From Bacteriovoracaceae bacterium UBA6200 (lineage in GTDB: Bacteria > Bdellovibrionota > Bacteriovoracia > Bacteriovoracales > Bacteriovoracaceae): a stretch of 64,000 nucleotides of DNA. The position numbers and the translations under genes are program-made. The stretch lies in the NCBI GenBank assembly GCA_002422605.1, contig DISW01000006.1, positions 6,665-70,664 on the forward strand, given 5' to 3'. Positions 15,952 to 25,225 of this stretch are shown piece after piece (within the stretch, counting starts at the first letter, position 1; every line of letters begins with the position of its first letter). The notes beneath the pieces were generated by a model. It worked only from the letters and a program-made list of their open reading frames with translations, had not been told where the DNA came from and searched no databases.

Positions 15952-16962
15952 ATGCACCTTATCACAATGGCCCATTTGGGTGAAGCTCAGAGTGTCATAC
16001 AGCAATTAAAACTGGAAAGAATGACTCCTGAACTCTTTAAAAATGAAGAGATCGTTCTTTTATTGACCGGAGAAGGGCCCTTTGAAGCGGCCACTAAAAC
16101 GGCCTTAATCCTCTCGAAATATCCGTTTAGTGAAATCATCAATATCGGTATTGCCGGAACTCTCAAAGACTATAACATCGGTGAAATTCTCCCGATCCGT
16201 ACCCTCTATCTTGTAAATGATCTTAAACCAGCTTTTAAAAGTTTTAAGGCCGGTAGCGAAGGCGTGGATTGTCTAACGAGTTTTGAGAGGATCCTCTCCC
16301 CGGAAAAGGCCCAAATGCTAAAGGGGCTGGGTCATTTGGTGGATCGAGAAGCCTGGGGAGTTGCCATGGCCGCTAAAACGGGAGGGATTCCTTTTAAGTG
16401 TTATAAAATGATCTCAGATACGGCCGGCACTCTTAGTGCTTGTGAACTCGTTAAAGAAAATGCCCAGGAGTTCTCAGATAAAATTGCAGAGTTTCTGAAA
16501 ACTATCGTCAGTACTTCTCAGACGAATGAACCTGAAGAGAAAATGGCCCTACCCGGTTTCCATTTTACTTTCACTAGTTCCCATCAATTTAAAAATCTTT
16601 TAAAAAAACTCTCTCTAAAAGAAAATCAAGAGAGTGCAAAGGTCATTAACTCTCTCCCCTTAACTGAACTCCGTTTACTTGAAGTTTCTCCAAAAGAAAA
16701 AACCAGGAAACTAATTGAAGTCATGGAAAAACGCCTTAATCCCTTTAAGGCCATCCTCCAAGATGAAAAAGATAAACTTCAAAAAAGTTTTGCTCAACAC
16801 GATTTTAGAATTGATATTGATCCTCTCTGGGAGAAATCAAAACTTACGGTTTCTTTTGAAGCTGGAAATGATGAGGAACTTCAAATGAAGGCTTTGGCCT
16901 TTAAAACTTTAAGCCTTCAATCATTCACTAAACTGATGAATGGGGAAATCCATGTGGAATGA
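15952..16962 (+). CDS. MTAN-like nucleosidase with extra C-terminal domain
   Basis: Residues 1-200 form a nucleoside phosphorylase/nucleosidase domain (NIGIAGTL, DREAWGVAMAAKTGG, and MISDTAG with the likely catalytic Asp). It should cleave the N-glycosidic bond of a nucleoside such as methylthioadenosine, adenosylhomocysteine or futalosine. Residues about 205-336 are an unrecognised, charged helical domain. The gene overlaps the next (radical SAM, SPL-like) by 11 bases. A nucleosidase could remove 5'-deoxyadenosine made by the radical SAM enzyme, which fits the operon and is inference. The start at ATG 15952 follows GCGGGA; an earlier ATG at 15880 lies inside the divergent gene. Confidence 0.85.
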   Translation: MHLITMAHLGEAQSVIQQLKLERMTPELFKNEEIVLLLTGEGPFEAATKTALILSKYPFSEIINIGIAGTLKDYNIGEILPIRTLYLVNDLKPAFKSFKAGSEGVDCLTSFERILSPEKAQMLKGLGHLVDREAWGVAMAAKTGGIPFKCYKMISDTAGTLSACELVKENAQEFSDKIAEFLKTIVSTSQTNEPEEKMALPGFHFTFTSSHQFKNLLKKLSLKENQESAKVINSLPLTELRLLEVSPKEKTRKLIEVMEKRLNPFKAILQDEKDKLQKSFAQHDFRIDIDPLWEKSKLTVSFEAGNDEELQMKALAFKTLSLQSFTKLMNGEIHVE

Positions 16963-17956
16963 AGTTTATGTCGAAGAGGAGATTAAAAATCATCCTCGAG
17001 TAACTTCAATTCTGGAGAAGCTAAAGAAAGAACCCCTCTTTGTACCACGCTACGATGATATCTGGGGCCGCTCCAAGAAGCCTTATCTTCATAAGAGAGA
17101 CTCTCTCAATCTTTTTCTCGCAAGAAAGCACGGCCAGCTTTTAAAACTCGCCCCTGATGCTTATGGGAGTGCCGGAGAACCTCATTACTACTTTATTCAT
17201 GCTTACAATTGTATTTATGAATGTCAGTACTGCTATCTCCAGGGATATTTTAATACACCTGACATCGTTCTTTTTATTAACCATGAAGAGATTATCTCTG
17301 AGATGGAAAAAGTTCTTTCAAATCATCCTGGGACAAAAGTGTGGTTTCATGCCGGGGAGTTCTCAGACTCCCTTGCTCTCACCCATTTAACAGGTGAACT
17401 TGAGCTCTACCACGAGTTTTGCCAAAAGCACCCTGAAGCACTTATTGAACTAAGAACAAAATCCGTCAACACCAGAGAGTTAGAAAAGCTCCCCCCCCTT
17501 CCTAATTTCATCATCAGTTTTTCTCTCTCTCCGGAAGACATGGCCAAAAGAATAGATATGAGGACCCCTTCAACCAAGGCACGTCTTCAGGCGATGAATA
17601 CCCTTCAAAAAGCTGGCTTTAAGATTGCCGCTCACTTTGACCCTATTATCTATGAAGATAAATTCCGTGAACGTTATGAAGCTTTGTTGAATCAAATGAA
17701 CTCTCTTGGTCTCAATCAATCTCTGGAGTATCTCTCCCTGGGAGTGGTTCGTTTTACCAAAGACGTTTACCGTGAAGTGGAACGGAATTATCCCGACTCT
17801 GTTATCCATTCAGGATCCATGGTGAAAAGTTTTGACGGCAAGGTCCGCTACCACAGGCCCATGAGAATGTGGATGATGAATACCATTAAAGAACTCTCCA
17901 TTAAGTCCGGAATAAGGCCTGAACTTATTTATCTGTGCATGGAAGAAGATGCTTAA
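16952..17956 (+). CDS. Radical SAM protein, spore photoproduct lyase family
   Basis: The CxxxCxxC iron-sulfur motif is at C87, C91 and C94 (NCIYECQYCYLQGYF), followed by SPL-family features: the N-terminal FVPRYDDIWGR..., WFHAGEFSDSLAL and the RTKSVN segment. The length (334) suits the family. Known members repair spore photoproduct, but non-sporulating bacteria have relatives of unknown function, so the substrate here is open. It sits between the nucleosidase and a 2OG oxygenase with overlaps on both sides, so the three are one operon. The start at 16952 is chosen; 16940 is possible. Confidence 0.9.
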   Translation: MWNEVYVEEEIKNHPRVTSILEKLKKEPLFVPRYDDIWGRSKKPYLHKRDSLNLFLARKHGQLLKLAPDAYGSAGEPHYYFIHAYNCIYECQYCYLQGYFNTPDIVLFINHEEIISEMEKVLSNHPGTKVWFHAGEFSDSLALTHLTGELELYHEFCQKHPEALIELRTKSVNTRELEKLPPLPNFIISFSLSPEDMAKRIDMRTPSTKARLQAMNTLQKAGFKIAAHFDPIIYEDKFRERYEALLNQMNSLGLNQSLEYLSLGVVRFTKDVYREVERNYPDSVIHSGSMVKSFDGKVRYHRPMRMWMMNTIKELSIKSGIRPELIYLCMEEDA

Positions 17957-18425
17957 AAAACCAGAACTCTTTCAAAATGGATTTCACTTGAGTTACTTCC
18001 CCTTGGGGGAAGTAATCCGCCAAATGGTGAGAGACGAAAACTGGGAAGCACTTGATCGCGAAATAAAAAAACTGACAGCTCCGGGAGGAAGTCTTTTTAA
18101 TTTCCTACAGGAGTTCCATAGTTTTAATGAAATTGAATTTATCATCAGTATTCGTGATGCCGAAAATGACTGGGAAGAAGATGGTATCTGGCATGATGAT
18201 GGATCAAGAGTCTTTGCCTTTAGTCTATCCCTGACACTTAAACCTGAAGGAATTGAGGGAGGAAGATTAGGCATCAGAGTCAAGAACTCTGAAAACCTCC
18301 TGGAGATTCCAACCCCCGGCTTCGGAACAATCATTCTTTTCCTCACAGGCCTCTACAATATTGAGCATAAAATTCACGAGGTAAAAAAAGGTCGCAGAAT
18401 CATCATTGCGGGCTGGTGTTCTTAA
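17949..18425 (+). CDS. 2-oxoglutarate/Fe(II)-dependent oxygenase
   Basis: A compact 158-residue double-stranded beta-helix oxygenase. The metal triad is H82 and D84 (IWHDDGS) and H140 (YNIEHKIHEV), and R149 or R150 (GRR) should bind 2-oxoglutarate. The length is short, with no extra domain. Its ATG overlaps the radical SAM stop by 8 bases and its own stop overlaps the convergent VOC gene by 4. Together with the radical SAM and nucleosidase genes it suggests repair or modification of a nucleic acid or nucleoside, with an AlkB-type or prolyl/aspartyl hydroxylase-type role both possible. The substrate is not visible. Confidence 0.85.
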   Translation: MLKKPELFQNGFHLSYFPLGEVIRQMVRDENWEALDREIKKLTAPGGSLFNFLQEFHSFNEIEFIISIRDAENDWEEDGIWHDDGSRVFAFSLSLTLKPEGIEGGRLGIRVKNSENLLEIPTPGFGTIILFLTGLYNIEHKIHEVKKGRRIIIAGWCS

Positions 18426-18862
18426 GGGAAAAGTTCGTGAAAGCGATTTTGAAGTTCCCGCGGTGGCACATCTTCCATATGAGTCGCAAGCCTCCAGTAA
18501 AAACCAAAAGGATCTTTTAGTTTGCCTGCCCTGTCTCCATAAAACTCTACCGTTATCGGGGAGACTTCCTGAGCTCCGGCACTGATCGCCTGCTCCCATA
18601 ATCCTTCTACATCTCCAGTATAAAGCAGAAGAATGACTGGGTTCTCACCACCCGTAACTTCTCCTTCAGAGAGCATAATAATGGTTCCATCTATTTTTAG
18701 TTCGGCATGGAGGACTCGGCCATTGGGATCCTCTAACTTCAAGAGAAGCTCAGCATCAAAAGCGCTGTTATAAAATTTAATTGCTTTGTCCGCATCTGGA
18801 ACGATGAGATTAATTGTGATGGTATTGTAGGCCCGGGGAACATAATTAGGAAGGACACTCAT
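18422..18862 (-). CDS. VOC-family (PhnB/glyoxalase-like) protein
   Basis: A 146-residue vicinal-oxygen-chelate fold protein with paired beta-alpha-beta-beta-beta modules (TITINLIVPDADKAIKFY... and LKDPFGFYWRLATH). The glyoxalase-type DPFG motif is clear. Such proteins are metalloenzymes or antibiotic-binding proteins, and the substrate cannot be named. It is the last gene of the transketolase-cysK-VOC operon (17 bases after cysK). Confidence 0.88.
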   Translation of the reverse strand: MSVLPNYVPRAYNTITINLIVPDADKAIKFYNSAFDAELLLKLEDPNGRVLHAELKIDGTIIMLSEGEVTGGENPVILLLYTGDVEGLWEQAISAGAQEVSPITVEFYGDRAGKLKDPFGFYWRLATHMEDVPPRELQNRFHELFP

Positions 18863-18879
18863 AGCGTATTCCTTATGTT

Positions 18880-19788
18880 TTAAGCTTCAAACAGTCCTGG
18901 GATTGAAAGGTATCTCTCTCCGGTATCGTAACAGAAAGTAAGGATGCGTCCCTTTTTAGTGCCGAGAAGTTTTGAAACGGCCGCTAGTGAAGCTCCTGAA
19001 GAAATTCCGATAAAGATTCCCTCTTCTTTAGCGGCCCTTTGGGCCATGGAGAAGGCTTCGTCCTTTGTGATTGTAATGACCTCATCAAAAACTGAGCGGT
19101 CCACAATACTTGGAACAAAACCTGTTCCTATTCCTTGAAGAGCGTGGCCGCCTGGTTGACCACCAGAAAGAACGGGAGAATCAGATGGTTCAACTGCAAT
19201 CACTTTTAAATTGGGAAATTTTTCTTTCAATACTTTTCCCACTGCCGTCAAGTGTCCTCCGGTTCCAACACCAGAGACTACATAGTCGAGACCTTCGGGG
19301 AAATCTTTCAAAATTTCCATGGCCGTTGTTTCTGCGTGGGCCTTGAGATTATCTGTATTATCAAACTGCATTGGCATCCAGGAATCTGGATTGTTCTTAT
19401 GAAGTTCCTGGGCCTTTTCAATGGACCCCTTAATTCCTTTCTCTTTTGGAGTCAGTTCAAAAGTGGCCCCATAGGCCGCCATGATTCTTCTTCTTTCAAC
19501 TGACATACTTTCAGGCATGACTAAAACAAGCTTATACCCTTTAACGGCACAAACCATGGCAAGCCCTATTCCAGTATTTCCTGAAGTAGGTTCAATTACG
19601 GTCATGCCTTTTTTAAGCTCTCCCCGTTTTTCTGCCTCTTCAATCATGCAAAGGGCAATTCTGTCTTTAATCGATGCACCTGGATTTTGCCGTTCAAGCT
19701 TCATCCAGACCTCTGAAGAACCGAAAAGACGGTTAATCTTCACATGAGGTGTATTACCGATGACGTCCAGGATTGATTGCCCTTTCAT
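18880..19788 (-). CDS. cysK: Cysteine synthase (O-acetylserine sulfhydrylase)
   Basis: A PLP enzyme that makes cysteine from O-acetylserine and sulfide. K41 (GASIKDR) is the PLP lysine, TSGNTG is the substrate loop, GVGTGGHL binds phosphate and ISSGAS is near the C-terminus. The length (302) matches CysK/CysM. The start follows a GAGGA site in the 11 bases after the transketolase stop, so the two are co-transcribed. CysK and CysM are not separable here without comparison. Confidence 0.93.
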   Translation of the reverse strand: MKGQSILDVIGNTPHVKINRLFGSSEVWMKLERQNPGASIKDRIALCMIEEAEKRGELKKGMTVIEPTSGNTGIGLAMVCAVKGYKLVLVMPESMSVERRRIMAAYGATFELTPKEKGIKGSIEKAQELHKNNPDSWMPMQFDNTDNLKAHAETTAMEILKDFPEGLDYVVSGVGTGGHLTAVGKVLKEKFPNLKVIAVEPSDSPVLSGGQPGGHALQGIGTGFVPSIVDRSVFDEVITITKDEAFSMAQRAAKEEGIFIGISSGASLAAVSKLLGTKKGRILTFCYDTGERYLSIPGLFEA

Positions 19789-19799
19789 TTAGTCCTCGC

Positions 19800-22100
19800 T
19801 TATTTTTTTATTTTGTCTTTAACCTGATCAAAAAGTGATGAAGCTGTTCCTAAAACCATGCCCGCCGTTTTCTCAACTCGGGACTTGATTTCTTCTTTTG
19901 GATATTTCGCCATAAGTTCTTCTACTTTTTTAGTAGCGTCTTCTTTTGAGATACCAAACTTCTCTTGAACCAGAGCAACCATCTGACCTACGTTGCCTTT
20001 TACTTTTTCCAGATCTTTTTCAGAGATAGAATCCCATTTTTTACGGGCCTCTTGAGAAATCTCTTTCCACTTCGATTTAAGAATTTCCGGATCAAGATTC
20101 ATAAAATGTCCTCTGTCTTCTAAAGTATGGATGGCCTCAACTATAGCTTGAGCGTCCAGATGGTGCTTAGCATAGAGTTCATCGGCCGAATAAGCACTTT
20201 GACCAAACTCTCCTCTAACAGCGAGAGAGATTATATCGAATTCGAAGCCAAGAAGCTTTAACTGATGAGTCAGTTGACTGCCCATGCCACCAATTAACTG
20301 ATGATCTTCAACTGTTACGACTCGTCCGCCGCTTTCTTTAATCCATTTACCAATCTGCGAAAAGTCCGAGTGATTAACAAAGCTATGATTAATAACTGAA
20401 CAAGAAATACCTTTTTCTTTTAATTTTTCACCGGCCTCAAGTCCTTTGGCGACTAAAGAACCAGAAACAACGATGGCGGCATCTGTTCCATTAGCAAGTA
20501 ATTGGGGTCTATGGAGATCATATTCAAGTCCCTCTTTCACTTCGAGAGCGAAGTTCTCTCGGCCGATGAAAAAGATATAAGACTCACCGTCATGACCTTG
20601 CTCACGATCAACGGCGATTTTTTTAACGGCACCGTAAACATATTCTTCAGCTTCTTTGGCCGAAGAAACATTCACGATATTTAAGTGAGGAATACTGGCC
20701 AGAGCACTCATATAGGTCAAAGACTGGTGACTTGCCCCATCGGCCGCATCCTGGAAACCAGTGTGAGAGAAAATAGCAATCACAGGTGCCTGGGAAAGAG
20801 AGGCCATAATCAGAGGCAAGTTTCCTTTGGTAACACCAAAAGCTGCAAAAGTATCAACCACTGGAATAAAACCGGCCTTACTCATACCGATTGCAGTAGA
20901 AACCATATTAGATTCTGCCACACCGATATCAATATAGTGATCAGGGAAATCTGTATGGAAGCCTTTTACACCGGTTGAACCTTGAAGGTCGCTGGTGATA
21001 GAGAAAACAGGATAATTATCCTTAGCGGCTTTTGAGAGAGCTTTGGCCACACCAACTTGTATTTTATCTTTAGGAGCGCCAGTTGAAGACTTCTTCTCAG
21101 GCTTCACAGTTAAATCACTGGCCCAGCTTACGAATTCTGCAGGAACTTCTTCATCACCCCAGATTTCTTTAAGGAAGGCATGGATGCCTTCATCATAGGC
21201 CTTTAGCGGGAAGCCATGGCCTCCAGAAGAAGAATCCTGTGTGGACTTAACACCATATCCTTTAATCGTTTTAAGCCAGATGCAAATGGGTTTTGAAGGA
21301 TCTTTTTTAGTCTTAGCAATAGCGTCTTCTAAAGTCTGATAGACCTTCTCCAAATCATGACCATTATCCAGTTTGATCACTTCCCAGCCTAAAGCTGAAA
21401 GAGACTCAAATGTTGGAACCATAGAAAAGGAATCTTTATCAATTCTTCCGCCAAGCTTGGTGTTGTTATCAGAAAGAATCAGCACGAATGGATTCAGTTT
21501 TCCCTTCTGAGCAAGTCCTGGAACGGCACTGAAAGCTTCCTTAGCTTCCCCTTCCATAGATGCCCCATCAGAAAGAGAAACGATGGTAACGCGATTTTTC
21601 CCAGAGATCTTATCAGCAATGGCCAGACCTTGGGCCTGAGGAAAGGCTGATCCTAAAGGACCATTAGAAAGAAGAACGCCTTCAGGATATAAATGAGATT
21701 CTCCGTGACCTGTCAGTTTAGAATCCATCGAGCGGAAGCCCTTTAAGGATTCCAATGTCAGATCTCCGTAGCCTAAAACAGTTCTTAGAGCATAAATGCC
21801 GTTTTCAGCATGGCCGATATCATTCACGAAGTTAAAATGTTCAAACCAATTCTTCTCTTGAAACATAATTCCATGAAGAGCGGTCCAGGCCTCAGTCATG
21901 GCAGAAGGTCCACCCCAGTGGCAAGCGGCTCCCCCATTAACAGCACCTAAGTCCATCAAAGCAATCATTGAACGAGTCGCTTTTGGATGGGCCAGTGTGA
22001 TTTCCCCTTGCTTTGCGTCTTTAATCGTTACCGAATAACGAGGAGAAGACGCTGGTGCCGGAAGAAGTTTTGATTTAATATTCAAGGGCTTAAGTGACAT
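19800..22100 (-). CDS. tkt: Transketolase with C-terminal CsbD-like domain
   Basis: A TPP enzyme of the non-oxidative pentose phosphate pathway, 766 residues (usual size about 660). The TPP-binding N-half has SDGASMEGE...SDNNTKLGG; the pyrimidine domain (about 410-580) has IDIGVAESNMVSTAIGMS; the C-terminal transketolase domain follows. Residues about 669-733 match the CsbD stress-protein pattern (WKEISQEARKKWDSI, KVKGNVGQMV, EKFGISKEDATKKVEEL), then a helical tail. CsbD is normally a separate small protein, so this fusion is odd. The start ATG 22100 follows AGGTGG. It is first in the tkt-cysK-VOC operon and divergent from rpmB. Confidence 0.92.
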   Translation of the reverse strand: MSLKPLNIKSKLLPAPASSPRYSVTIKDAKQGEITLAHPKATRSMIALMDLGAVNGGAACHWGGPSAMTEAWTALHGIMFQEKNWFEHFNFVNDIGHAENGIYALRTVLGYGDLTLESLKGFRSMDSKLTGHGESHLYPEGVLLSNGPLGSAFPQAQGLAIADKISGKNRVTIVSLSDGASMEGEAKEAFSAVPGLAQKGKLNPFVLILSDNNTKLGGRIDKDSFSMVPTFESLSALGWEVIKLDNGHDLEKVYQTLEDAIAKTKKDPSKPICIWLKTIKGYGVKSTQDSSSGGHGFPLKAYDEGIHAFLKEIWGDEEVPAEFVSWASDLTVKPEKKSSTGAPKDKIQVGVAKALSKAAKDNYPVFSITSDLQGSTGVKGFHTDFPDHYIDIGVAESNMVSTAIGMSKAGFIPVVDTFAAFGVTKGNLPLIMASLSQAPVIAIFSHTGFQDAADGASHQSLTYMSALASIPHLNIVNVSSAKEAEEYVYGAVKKIAVDREQGHDGESYIFFIGRENFALEVKEGLEYDLHRPQLLANGTDAAIVVSGSLVAKGLEAGEKLKEKGISCSVINHSFVNHSDFSQIGKWIKESGGRVVTVEDHQLIGGMGSQLTHQLKLLGFEFDIISLAVRGEFGQSAYSADELYAKHHLDAQAIVEAIHTLEDRGHFMNLDPEILKSKWKEISQEARKKWDSISEKDLEKVKGNVGQMVALVQEKFGISKEDATKKVEELMAKYPKEEIKSRVEKTAGMVLGTASSLFDQVKDKIKK

Positions 22101-22262
22101 GAAGGACCACCTTTCATAAGAATAGAATGTGAATTGCCAAGAGTATGAAACCGCCGGCCGGTTAAGTCCACAAGATTCTTCGGTTTTACTCTTGCCAAGG
22201 TGCTTAAAACGGTTTAAATTTTTTGGACTTTTTAAATTAAGACTAACGACAAGGGAATAATT

Positions 22263-22484
22263 ATGGCACGTCAATGTGATCTAACTGGTAAAAGCCGTCA
22301 GGCAAACCATAAAGTGTCTCACTCAAACATCAAGACACGTACTTTCAAACAGCCTAACCTTAAGACTAAGAAAGTTTTTGATCCTGAGTCTGGTCAAACA
22401 ATCCGTCTTAAACTTGCGACTTCTACAATTAAGACGCTAGATAAAATGGGTCTTTCTAAATTCTTACGCAAATACTACAAATAA
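22263..22484 (+). CDS. rpmB: 50S ribosomal protein L28
   Basis: A 73-residue basic protein (MARQCDLTGKSRQANHKVSHSN) with the L28 signature and the C-terminal LDKMGLSKFLRK. Full length. It is single-copy, has an AAGGGA site upstream, a shared divergent promoter region with the transketolase gene (22101-22262) and a strong terminator. Confidence 0.95.
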   Translation: MARQCDLTGKSRQANHKVSHSNIKTRTFKQPNLKTKKVFDPESGQTIRLKLATSTIKTLDKMGLSKFLRKYYK

Positions 22485-22514
22485 TTGTAGTATATTTTTA
22501 CAATAAAAAGCTTA

Positions 22515-22544
22515 GGGCCCACGAATGTGGGCCCATTTTTTTTT
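22515..22544 (+). terminator. Terminator after rpmB
   Basis: GGGCCCAC-GAAT-GTGGGCCC followed by a run of T. An 8-bp GC-rich stem, typical rho-independent terminator. Confidence 0.9.
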
Positions 22545-22556
22545 ATAAAGTAGACC

Positions 22557-22588
22557 AAAAAAAAGCTCCCTTTCGGGAGCTTTTTTTT
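22557..22588. terminator. Bidirectional terminator between rpmB and the subtilisin gene
   Basis: AAGCTCCC-TTTC-GGGAGCTT, flanked by A8 and T8, serves the minus-strand subtilisin gene and backs up the rpmB terminator. Confidence 0.9.
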
Positions 22589-24308
22589 AGTAAATAACTT
22601 TTACTTCTTTAATCACCACACCAAAACGGTTTTGGCTAGAGTCAGAAGAGAACTCAACAGTTACTGTATCAGTTTCAGTGTAATCAGATTCATAATTCTC
22701 ACCTTTACCTGATAACTTTTCCATCACAACACCATTAGCATCTTTAAATGTTACGAAGTCATAACCGTTCTCAGTGTCATATTTCTCAACAACAAACTTC
22801 ACATACTTCGCTCCTGGGAATGTATATGTTTTCTTCATTCTTTCGTTGTTGGCGTATGGATGAGCTGTTTCAAATACTTCAGCTAGAGACTCAACTCTCC
22901 AGGCATTTTCATTTGGTTCCTGACGAGGAATGCGAGTATCAGTTAAGAAGTTATAAGCACTAGTACGTCCACCAGCAGCTGTTGTTTTTCTATAAGCGGC
23001 CGTAGGAACAGTAGTCGCCATCAAGCGAGAACGAAGTTCACTTACAGAAGTTCTTCCTTCTTGAGCGACAAAAAGACCAATCACACCTGAAACATGTGGA
23101 GTCGCCATTGATGTTCCAGAGAATACTTTATACTCGCCACCTGGAGTTGTAGAAAGAACGTTACTTCCAGGAGCTGCTACGTGAACAGATCTCTTACCGA
23201 AGTTAGAGAAAGAAGAAAGGCTATCCTGAGCAGTATGTGAAGCAACAGAGATAACGTTTTCAACCTGGTAGCTAGCAGGATATGAAGGACGTGAATCGTT
23301 ATTTGAGCCGTCATTTCCAGCAGCTGCTACGAATACGATGCCTTTATTTTTAGCGGCCGTAATTGAATCTTCAAGGGCTTGTGAGAAGCCGCCGCCGCCC
23401 CAAGAGTTGCTCATCACATCTACATTCATTTTTGTAGCGTAATCAATTGCCTCAACAGCGTCAGCAAGAGAACCTGAACCATCGTCACCCAGGAACTTCA
23501 CGGCCATAAGAGAAACATCTCCCATAACTCCCGCTACACCTAAGCCGTTATTATGTTCAGCACCGATAGTTCCTGCACAGTGAGTACCGTGATCATTTCC
23601 ATCCATCGGGTTACCGTTTTTGCCGTTAGCATTCCAACCATAAACGTCATCGATGTATCCGTTGTTATCATCATCAATTCCGTTGCCAGGAATTTCTTTT
23701 TCGTTTACCCACATATTATTCTTAAGATCCGGGTGATTATAATCAATACCAGTATCAATAACTGCTACGACGACTTTTTTATCACCTTTAGTAATTGTCC
23801 ATGCTCTTTCAGCATCAACGTCAGCTCCTGAAACACCTGGAGTCTTAGAGTAACCGCCATTACGGTCAGGTTCATTGGCACCGGTATTTTGTAGACCCCA
23901 AAGTTTTCCATAAAGAGTATCGTTAGGAGCAAGAGCACTGTGGTTTTCTTTAATTGAACCGAAAAGCATGCTCTCGACCGTAGCGTTAGTATTGATCGCT
24001 TTGTAGATATAGTTTGGTTCAGCGAAAGAAACTTCAGTAAGACTGTTCAGGTCATTAAGAAGAGTCATAGTTGATTTGTTATTTGTTTTAAGAAGGAGAT
24101 AATCACCAGCGATAAGTCTCATTTCTCTTTTTACTTCAGCACCTAGTAAGGATTTCTTTGCAAGGAATTTCCCCATGTGGCCAGGCTTTACCTTCACCAG
24201 AACTTCACCTGGAATAAAAGGGGCTTCCATTGACTGGAGCGACTTTGCAAAAGCACTAGTGGATAAAACTGCTAGACCTAAAACCGCAATGACTGACATT
24301 TTTTTCAT
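22587..24308 (-). CDS. Secreted subtilisin-like protease (S8) with C-terminal CUB-like domain
   Basis: 573 residues. Signal peptide 1-18 (SVIAVLGLAVLSTSAFA), then an I9-type propeptide (PGEVLVKVKPGHMGKF...). The catalytic triad is Asp (VIDTGIDYNHPDL), His (DHGTHCAGTI) and Ser (GTSMATPHVSG). Calcium-binding DDDNNGYIDD is present. Residues about 455-573 form a beta-rich C-terminal domain (ETAHPYANNERMKKTYTFPGA, FVTFKDANG) resembling CUB/P-type modules of secreted proteases. The start follows AGGAGA. Predicted extracellular protein digestion. Confidence 0.93.
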   Translation of the reverse strand: MKKMSVIAVLGLAVLSTSAFAKSLQSMEAPFIPGEVLVKVKPGHMGKFLAKKSLLGAEVKREMRLIAGDYLLLKTNNKSTMTLLNDLNSLTEVSFAEPNYIYKAINTNATVESMLFGSIKENHSALAPNDTLYGKLWGLQNTGANEPDRNGGYSKTPGVSGADVDAERAWTITKGDKKVVVAVIDTGIDYNHPDLKNNMWVNEKEIPGNGIDDDNNGYIDDVYGWNANGKNGNPMDGNDHGTHCAGTIGAEHNNGLGVAGVMGDVSLMAVKFLGDDGSGSLADAVEAIDYATKMNVDVMSNSWGGGGFSQALEDSITAAKNKGIVFVAAAGNDGSNNDSRPSYPASYQVENVISVASHTAQDSLSSFSNFGKRSVHVAAPGSNVLSTTPGGEYKVFSGTSMATPHVSGVIGLFVAQEGRTSVSELRSRLMATTVPTAAYRKTTAAGGRTSAYNFLTDTRIPRQEPNENAWRVESLAEVFETAHPYANNERMKKTYTFPGAKYVKFVVEKYDTENGYDFVTFKDANGVVMEKLSGKGENYESDYTETDTVTVEFSSDSSQNRFGVVIKEVKVIY

Positions 24309-24484
24309 TAAATCTCCTGACTCCAAATTTTTCACTTCCTTTAATTGTAGGAGGACTTGAATAAATTTCATGGGAGGGCAAAAAAGACCTACGCACCAAG
24401 TCAAGAAAGGAGAAATTGTCGGACCACTTTTCCGCTCTTTCTTAAAGCCCAGAGTTTGATAGAATGTAAGGGAGAGGAAATTAC

Positions 24485-25207
24485 ATGATTTATAATAAAA
24501 GTGGTCATCCGGTAGAAGTGAAGAAGATCTCTGTCCGTTTATGGACTTTAAGAGATGAAATTGAAGCGGCCATTGATCAGAGAATAAAAGAATGTGAAGC
24601 TGCGGGGGTCCCTCTTTATATTGAAGATATTAAAAACTTCTATCATTTAGGTCCTCAAAGCGAGAACACCGATAATGTCATTGCCATTGGTGGTGCCAAA
24701 GAAGACGGTATGGCCTCATTAATGGAATCCTTAGGTTCCGAAAATGAGGAAGAGAAATCTGGTTCTCTCGATGAAGCCGAAGAAATTATCGCTGAACAGA
24801 CCATGCAGGGTCTTGAGAACAATAAACCAAATCCAATTCTTGAACGCCCTTACCAAAGACAAGTTCCCGACTTGGATAAAGTTTCATATGGCTTTTTGCT
24901 TCTTTCTGACATCAACATGGAAACCATGCTGACTTTTACGAAAGAGAAATTTCTTCAAGGCCAGTCGATTGTTGTCGAATTCCTCATTCCACAAAACTTT
25001 ATGGTCACTGCCGATGTGACCTATTGTCATCATTATGCCATGAGAAGCCGAATCATTAGTTCAGTCAAACCGGACTACCGTTTACAGTGTAAATTCACTT
25101 TTACCATGAATGGCGAGAGAACAAATCTTAGAAATTTTCTTAAGTCCATTGAGCCTAATACTGGAGATGGTAAAAAAAGTAAGGAAGATGATTCCCTTGG
25201 GATCTAA
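24485..25207 (+). CDS. Hypothetical protein with PilZ-like C-terminal region
   Basis: 240 residues, soluble. Residues 1-60 hold a helical region; 65-125 is acidic and likely disordered (SENEEEKSGSLDEAEE); 130-220 forms a beta-rich domain (FLLLSDINMETML, QSIVVEFLIPQNFMVTADVTYCHHY) that may be a PilZ-type barrel, although the RxxxR c-di-GMP motif is not clear. It precedes a membrane-anchored DUF4340-like gene by 18 bases, so an operon is likely. Function unassigned. Confidence 0.6.
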   Translation: MIYNKSGHPVEVKKISVRLWTLRDEIEAAIDQRIKECEAAGVPLYIEDIKNFYHLGPQSENTDNVIAIGGAKEDGMASLMESLGSENEEEKSGSLDEAEEIIAEQTMQGLENNKPNPILERPYQRQVPDLDKVSYGFLLLSDINMETMLTFTKEKFLQGQSIVVEFLIPQNFMVTADVTYCHHYAMRSRIISSVKPDYRLQCKFTFTMNGERTNLRNFLKSIEPNTGDGKKSKEDDSLGI

Positions 25208-25225
25208 TCCCGGTATAATGTCTCC

